A stretch of DNA of 64,000 bases, from contig NC_088307.1 of NCBI RefSeq assembly GCF_032854445.1, positions 1 to 64,000 on the forward strand, read 5' to 3'. Position 1 is the stretch's first letter. Each line of letters begins with the position of its first letter. The position numbers and the translations under genes were made by a program. Below the pieces are notes generated by a model, which was not told the origin of the DNA, did no database searches, and saw nothing but the letters and a program-made list of their open reading frames with translations. This document shows, piece by piece, positions 60,120 through 64,000 of this stretch. Origin of the DNA: Liolophura sinensis. Taxonomy: Eukaryota; Mollusca; Polyplacophora; Chitonida; Chitonidae.

Positions 60120-61195
60120 TACAGTCCATATCTTCTAATTATAAACAAACCGTTACTACCATTGACTCATCATCGGTTTACTGCCTCTAACTTCTACGCT
60201 AAAAAAAGTGTTTCTTAAATTGACTGATAATCCGTCTACGGATTCTGACTTCTACACGTACACACACACTGCTGCTACCGTTAACTCGCCATCGGTCTGC
60301 TGAATCTGACTTCTAAATGTAAACAAAGTGTTACTTGACTCACCACTGGTCTGCTGACTGACTTCTACAAAGAGATTAAGTGCTACTTGACTCACCACCA
60401 GCCTGCTGACTCTGATTCTGACATGAAAACAAAGATATACTACCGTTAACTCACCATCGGTCTGCTGACTCTGACTTCTGCATGTAAACAAAATGCTTTT
60501 TGACTCACCATTGTGCTACGGCCTCTGACTTCTACATGTAAACAAAGTGTTACTTGACTCTCCATGGGCCTGCTGACTCTGACTTCTACATGTAAGTAAT
60601 GTGTTACTTGAATCACCATCGGTCTGCTGACTCTGACTTCTCCATGTAAAACAAAGTGTCATATGACTCACCATCGGCCTGCTTACTTTGACATTAACAT
60701 TTAAAAACAAAGTGCTACTTGACTCACCATCAGTCTACTTACTGACGTGTACATGTGAACAAAGTGTCACTCGATTCACCATCGGTCTGTTGACTCTGAC
60801 TTGTACATGTAAACAATGTGTAACTTGACTCACCAGTCTGATGACTGTGACTTCTACATGTAAACAAAGTTTAATTTGACTCACCATCGGTTTGCTCACT
60901 GACTTCTACAGGTATACACTGTGTTACTTGACTCACCATGGGTCATCTGACTCTGATTTCTACATGTAAATAAAGTGTTACTAGACTCACCATCGGATTG
61001 CTGACTGATTTCGACATATAAACATATAAAGTGCTTTTGATTCATCATCGGTCCCACCATTGGTGCTGACTCACCATGGGTCTGCTGACCCTGACTACTA
61101 CATGTAAACAAAGCGTCACTTGACTCACCATCAGTCCGCTGACCCTGACTTTTACATGTAAACAAAGTGTTACGGGACTTACCATCGACTTCTAC
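60120..61195. repeat. Minisatellite, 54-bp unit, about 19 copies
   Basis: Unit 'ttctacatgtaaacaaagtg', then 'ttacttgactcaccatcggt', then 'ctgctgactctgac' repeats with indels, more diverged toward the left. Minus frames of 60-90 codons (CRSQSQQTDGESS) follow the 18-codon period. Confidence 0.95.
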
Positions 61196-61199
61196 ATAT

Positions 61200-61570
61200 A
61201 TACCTTAAAACGGTATGCGACTATCTGAGCCTTCGATTATCCTTCATCCCTAAAGCTAGCATCGGAGAAGCTAACTGTAACTGTCAAAAACGATAGACAA
61301 AGAAAATACCTAAACTCATGCCAGGCGAAGTGCAGAAGAGACTGGAGCAAAATCCAGAGTATCTTCCAGAGGTGATCATTAAATGAGGCGGTAATGTAGA
61401 CAATGATGAAATTCAGCAGTTGATTCTAGAATTGATACCTACTTTTGGTGATTTAGATATTTCTTTTAATAGAAATGGTATTTTCACAATAACTCAACAA
61501 AAATTAAACGAAGGTGGATATATGAATCTGAAAATGCAAGTGCCGCCATGACCAAAACAATAAGTCCGTA
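61200..61570. other. Putative intron start region, no gene
   Basis: A short plus frame from 61318 (MPGEVQKRLEQNPEYLPEV) ends at a stop after 22 codons and is unrecognised. Confidence 0.35.
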
Positions 61571-61575
61571 CTCAC

Positions 61576-61651
61576 TTAATGCACTGGCGAACTCTTCAAA
61601 GCCCTCTTTTCCTTCCTCCACCCATGTGCCAATGAACTTCTCCATGACCAT
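61576..61651 (-). CDS. Candidate exon 1 of a FABP-like gene
   Basis: On the minus strand the frame starts MVMEKFIGTWVEEGKEGFEE and continues FASAL, then meets a donor, GTGAGT, at 61575-61570 after one extra base (phase 1). Intracellular lipid-binding proteins begin with about 24 residues of the form 'M..F.GTWKL..S.NFD.F..AL', and their first intron falls right there in phase 1. The GTW triplet, the Phe-x2-Phe spacing and the terminal A-L are all present. Two ATGs, at 61651 and 61645, could start it. The second gives the family's usual spacing. The matching second exon may be the one at 35479-35654, whose entry phase agrees. No nearer exon 2 was seen. Confidence 0.55.
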
Positions 61652-61654
61652 ACT

Positions 61655-62290
61655 CAGTCTTCGGTGAAGCAGACGGAATGAAATCAGCAAATAACTATGG
61701 GGCAATAACCGCCGTTCACGCCGCGCAACGTTTAGGATGAAGATCCGTACAATGCCACCGAAGCAGAGTTGTGCTGTGCTGTTCTCCACTATTGTACTAT
61801 GTTGGAGCGCTCAGCTGTGGGTATTTCTAGATCCGGCCTGATCTGGCCTTTTAACTACAAATTCGACCTAGTTCCTGGCAAAAATTCTTCCTGAAGCTAT
61901 TCGGTGCACTCTTGTTGGCCGATGGTCGATTTATCCCTGCCAGGAAGAGATGCCAGAGCTGACGTAGTGACAGACATAGCTAAACACATGCAAAGGCCGA
62001 CGCATTAATAAAGTCTGATACCGGTACTAGTAATCGCTACCACCACAAAATATATCCCAGAGTTCATCCTTAGTGAAGGATCAGAACCCAATGGCTTGCA
62101 CGAGCAAGTCGCACCTAATGTCAGAGCAGCACTGAGTCACTCAACTTCTGCGCAGATTAGGAGTTTGACGCTCTTTCATCTGCGCTTTGACCACCACACG
62201 AACACAGTTATTATATGTCTCCAGGCGTGCTCTAAGCAAATAAATACAATTGACATGTATAGAGCTGTTGATTTCGAAATGGAGATCATG
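61655..62290. other. Possible 5' flank of the FABP-like gene
   Basis: This is upstream of exon 1 on the minus strand and would hold its promoter and 5' untranslated region. I see no clear TATA box or CpG-rich stretch. A plus frame at 62096-62338 is unrecognised and runs into the next array. Confidence 0.3.
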
Positions 62291-62580
62291 AAGAATATGG
62301 AGAGCCGGGTAATGGAGGACCGGGCAATGGAGGACTAGCCAATGGAGGATCGGGAAATGGAGGACCGGGCAATGGAGGACCAGGCAACGGAGGGCCGGGC
62401 AACGGAGGACTGGCCAATGGAGGGCCGGGCAATGGAGGACCGGGCAATGGAGGGCAGGGCAATGGGGTCCCGGGCAGTGGAAGGCCGGGCAATGGAGGAC
62501 CGGCCAATGGAGGACCGGGCAATGGAGGGCCGGGCAATGGAGGACCGGGCAATGGAGGGCCGGGCAATGGAGGACCGGGC
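62291..62580. repeat. 15-bp array 1 of a compound repeat
   Basis: Unit 'ggaccgggcaatgga' with 'gggccgggcaatgga' variants, about 19 copies. Frames are open on both strands (MEDRA/MEGRA on plus, PGPPL on minus) because of the period. Confidence 0.97.
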
Positions 62581-62784
62581 ACTATATTAATAATTCTACA
62601 ACCCTACAACAGTAAGAAAAAATTTGTGTAGGCAAGAACATAAAAAAGGCTAATTACATTTATAGATGCCAAAACGTAATAAGATAGGCTGAAATAAAAA
62701 TATTTACTATTTAAAGAGGCTCTATGAATAAAAACGTAGAATGTTTTAGTTTGTTAGTCTAAGTCTCATTCACGATTTTTGCGC
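62581..62784. repeat. Conserved spacer, copy 1
   Basis: AT-rich, contains 'ttaataattctacaacccta', 'taataagataggctgaaata' and 'gaggctctatgaataaaaac', and ends 'tctcattcacgatttttg'. Two further copies follow the next arrays. Confidence 0.95.
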
Positions 62785-63272
62785 CGGGCAATAGAGGACT
62801 GGCCAATGGAGGGCCGGGCAATGGAGGGCCGGGCAATGGAAGACCGAGCAATGGAGGGTCGGGCAATGGAGGACCGGGCAATGGAGGGCCGGGCAATGGA
62901 GGACTGACCAATGGAGGGCCGGGCAATGGAGGACCGTGCAATGGAGGATCGGGCAATGGGGGACCGGGCAATGGAGGACCGGGCAATGGAGGATCGGGCA
63001 ATGGAGAGCGGGGCAATGGAGGGCGGGGCAATGGAGGGCCGGGCAATGGAGGACCGGGCAATGGAGGACTGGGCTATGGAGGGCCGGGCAATGGAGTCCC
63101 GGGCAATGGAGGGCCGTGCAATGGAGGATCGGACAATGGGGGACCGGGCAATGGAGGATCGGGCAATGGAGGGCCGGGCAATGGAGGATCGGGCAATGGA
63201 GGGCCGGGCAATGGAGGACCGGGCAATGGAGGACCGGGCAATGGAGGACCGGGCAATATAGGACTGGGCAAT
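62785..63272. repeat. 15-bp array 2 of the compound repeat
   Basis: About 32 copies of the same 15-base unit. The frames across it are the same artefact as in array 1. Confidence 0.97.
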
Positions 63273-63474
63273 ACATTAATAATTCTCCAACCCTACAACA
63301 GTAAGAAAAAAATTTGTTTAAGCAAGAACATAAAAAAGGCTAATTATATTTATAGACGCCAAAACGTAATAAGATAGGCTGAAATAAAAATGTTGATTAT
63401 TTAAAGAGGCTCTATGAATAAAAACGTAGAATTTTTTAGTTTGTTAGTCTAAGTCTCATTCACGATTTTTGCGC
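63273..63474. repeat. Conserved spacer, copy 2
   Basis: Nearly identical to spacer 1, with a few substitutions and one extra A in an A run. Confidence 0.95.
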
Positions 63475-63692
63475 CGGGCAAAGGAGGACTGGCCTATGGA
63501 GGGCCGGGCAATGGAGTCCCGGGCAATGGAGGGCCGTGCAATGGAGGATCGGACAATGGGGGACCGGGCAATGGAGGATCGGGCAATGGAGGGCCGGGCA
63601 ATGGAGGGCCGGCCAATGGAGGGCGGGGCAATGGAGGGCCGGGCAATGGAGGACCGGGCAATGGAGGGCCGGGCAATGGAGGGCCGGGCAAT
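63475..63692. repeat. 15-bp array 3 of the compound repeat
   Basis: About 14 copies. Its first seven or so units match a block of array 2 (from about 63065) unit for unit, which indicates a segmental duplication of the whole array-spacer module. Confidence 0.97.
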
Positions 63693-63891
63693 AGATTAAT
63701 AATTCTCCAACCCTACAACAGTAAGAAAAAAATTTGTGTAAGCAAGAACATAAAAAAGGCTAATTATATTTATAGATGCCAAAACGTATCAAGATAGGCT
63801 GAAATAAAAATGTTGAGTATTTAAAGAGGCTCTATGAATAAAAACGTAGAATGTTTTAGTTTGTTAGTCTAAGTCTCATTCACGATTTTTG
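63693..63891. repeat. Conserved spacer, copy 3
   Basis: Third copy of the spacer. After 'cacgatttttg' it continues into 'tttcttagcaacgg' instead of another array, marking the right edge of the compound repeat. Confidence 0.95.
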
Positions 63892-64000
63892 TTTCTTAGC
63901 AACGGTTCACCGCTTTCTACCTGTGGTTCGCACACTTTCATCAAGGGAGATAACTCCTAGAGAAGATTCGGAAGGGAAACAAAAAAAAATGTTTACCAGG

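Noticed and set aside
62770-63276. Proline-rich PGPPLPGPPL or Cys-rich frames that resemble collagen or silk-like proteins
   Set aside because: All three readings arise from a 15-bp array, with no signal peptide, no flanking domain and equally long frames on the opposite strand.

Overview
This window is the left end of a eukaryotic chromosome. It opens with 850 bases of CCCTAA repeats, the C-rich strand of a TTAGGG telomere running 5' to 3' inward, followed by about 63 kb of subtelomeric DNA with few genes and many repeats. Two tRNA-derived SINE families are present; I associate both with molluscan genomes from memory. Together with the TTAGGG telomere and the Tc1, Ty3/gypsy and LINE debris they suggest a mollusc or another lophotrochozoan. 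I cannot name the species.

Layout. 1-4.4 kb: telomere, a 150-bp duplication, a decayed SINE. 4.4-6.2 kb: minisatellites of 46 and 68 bp. 6.3-10 kb: two Tc1-like DNA transposons, one dead and one with an intact 337-residue transposase and matched terminal inverted repeats. 11.1-18.1 kb: a multi-exon, transposon-like C2H2/SAMD3-like gene whose 5' half is decayed while the 3' exons are better preserved; one intron holds a 129-bp tandem repeat containing telomere motifs. 18.8 kb: a full-length SINE of a second family with target duplications. 20-26.3 kb: a Ty3/gypsy element (gag, RT-RNase H, integrase, plus a downstream C2H2 zinc-finger ORF), broken by copies of a dispersed repeat. 30-38.9 kb: SINE and LINE fragments and minisatellites of 24, 34, 36 and 57 bp. 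40.3-43.8 kb: two dead Tc1-like transposases, one split by a SINE. 45.8-55.3 kb: minisatellites, a long GT tract, a 2.4-kb array of 21-bp units and an 8-bp-based array. 58.2-61.2 kb: arrays of 15, 60, 42 and 54 bp. 62.3-63.9 kb: three 15-bp-unit arrays separated by copies of one conserved spacer of about 200 bp.

The best candidates for a cellular protein gene are two minus-strand exons that look like exons 1 and 2 of an intracellular lipid-binding (FABP) gene, at 61576-61651 and 35479-35654. Their splice phases fit each other. If they belong together, the first intron is about 26 kb and made largely of minisatellites. Most other long reading frames here are artefacts of tandem arrays whose period is a multiple of three.

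Calls rest on reading the sequence and on remembered family features; no database search was run. Boundaries of decayed repeats are approximate.
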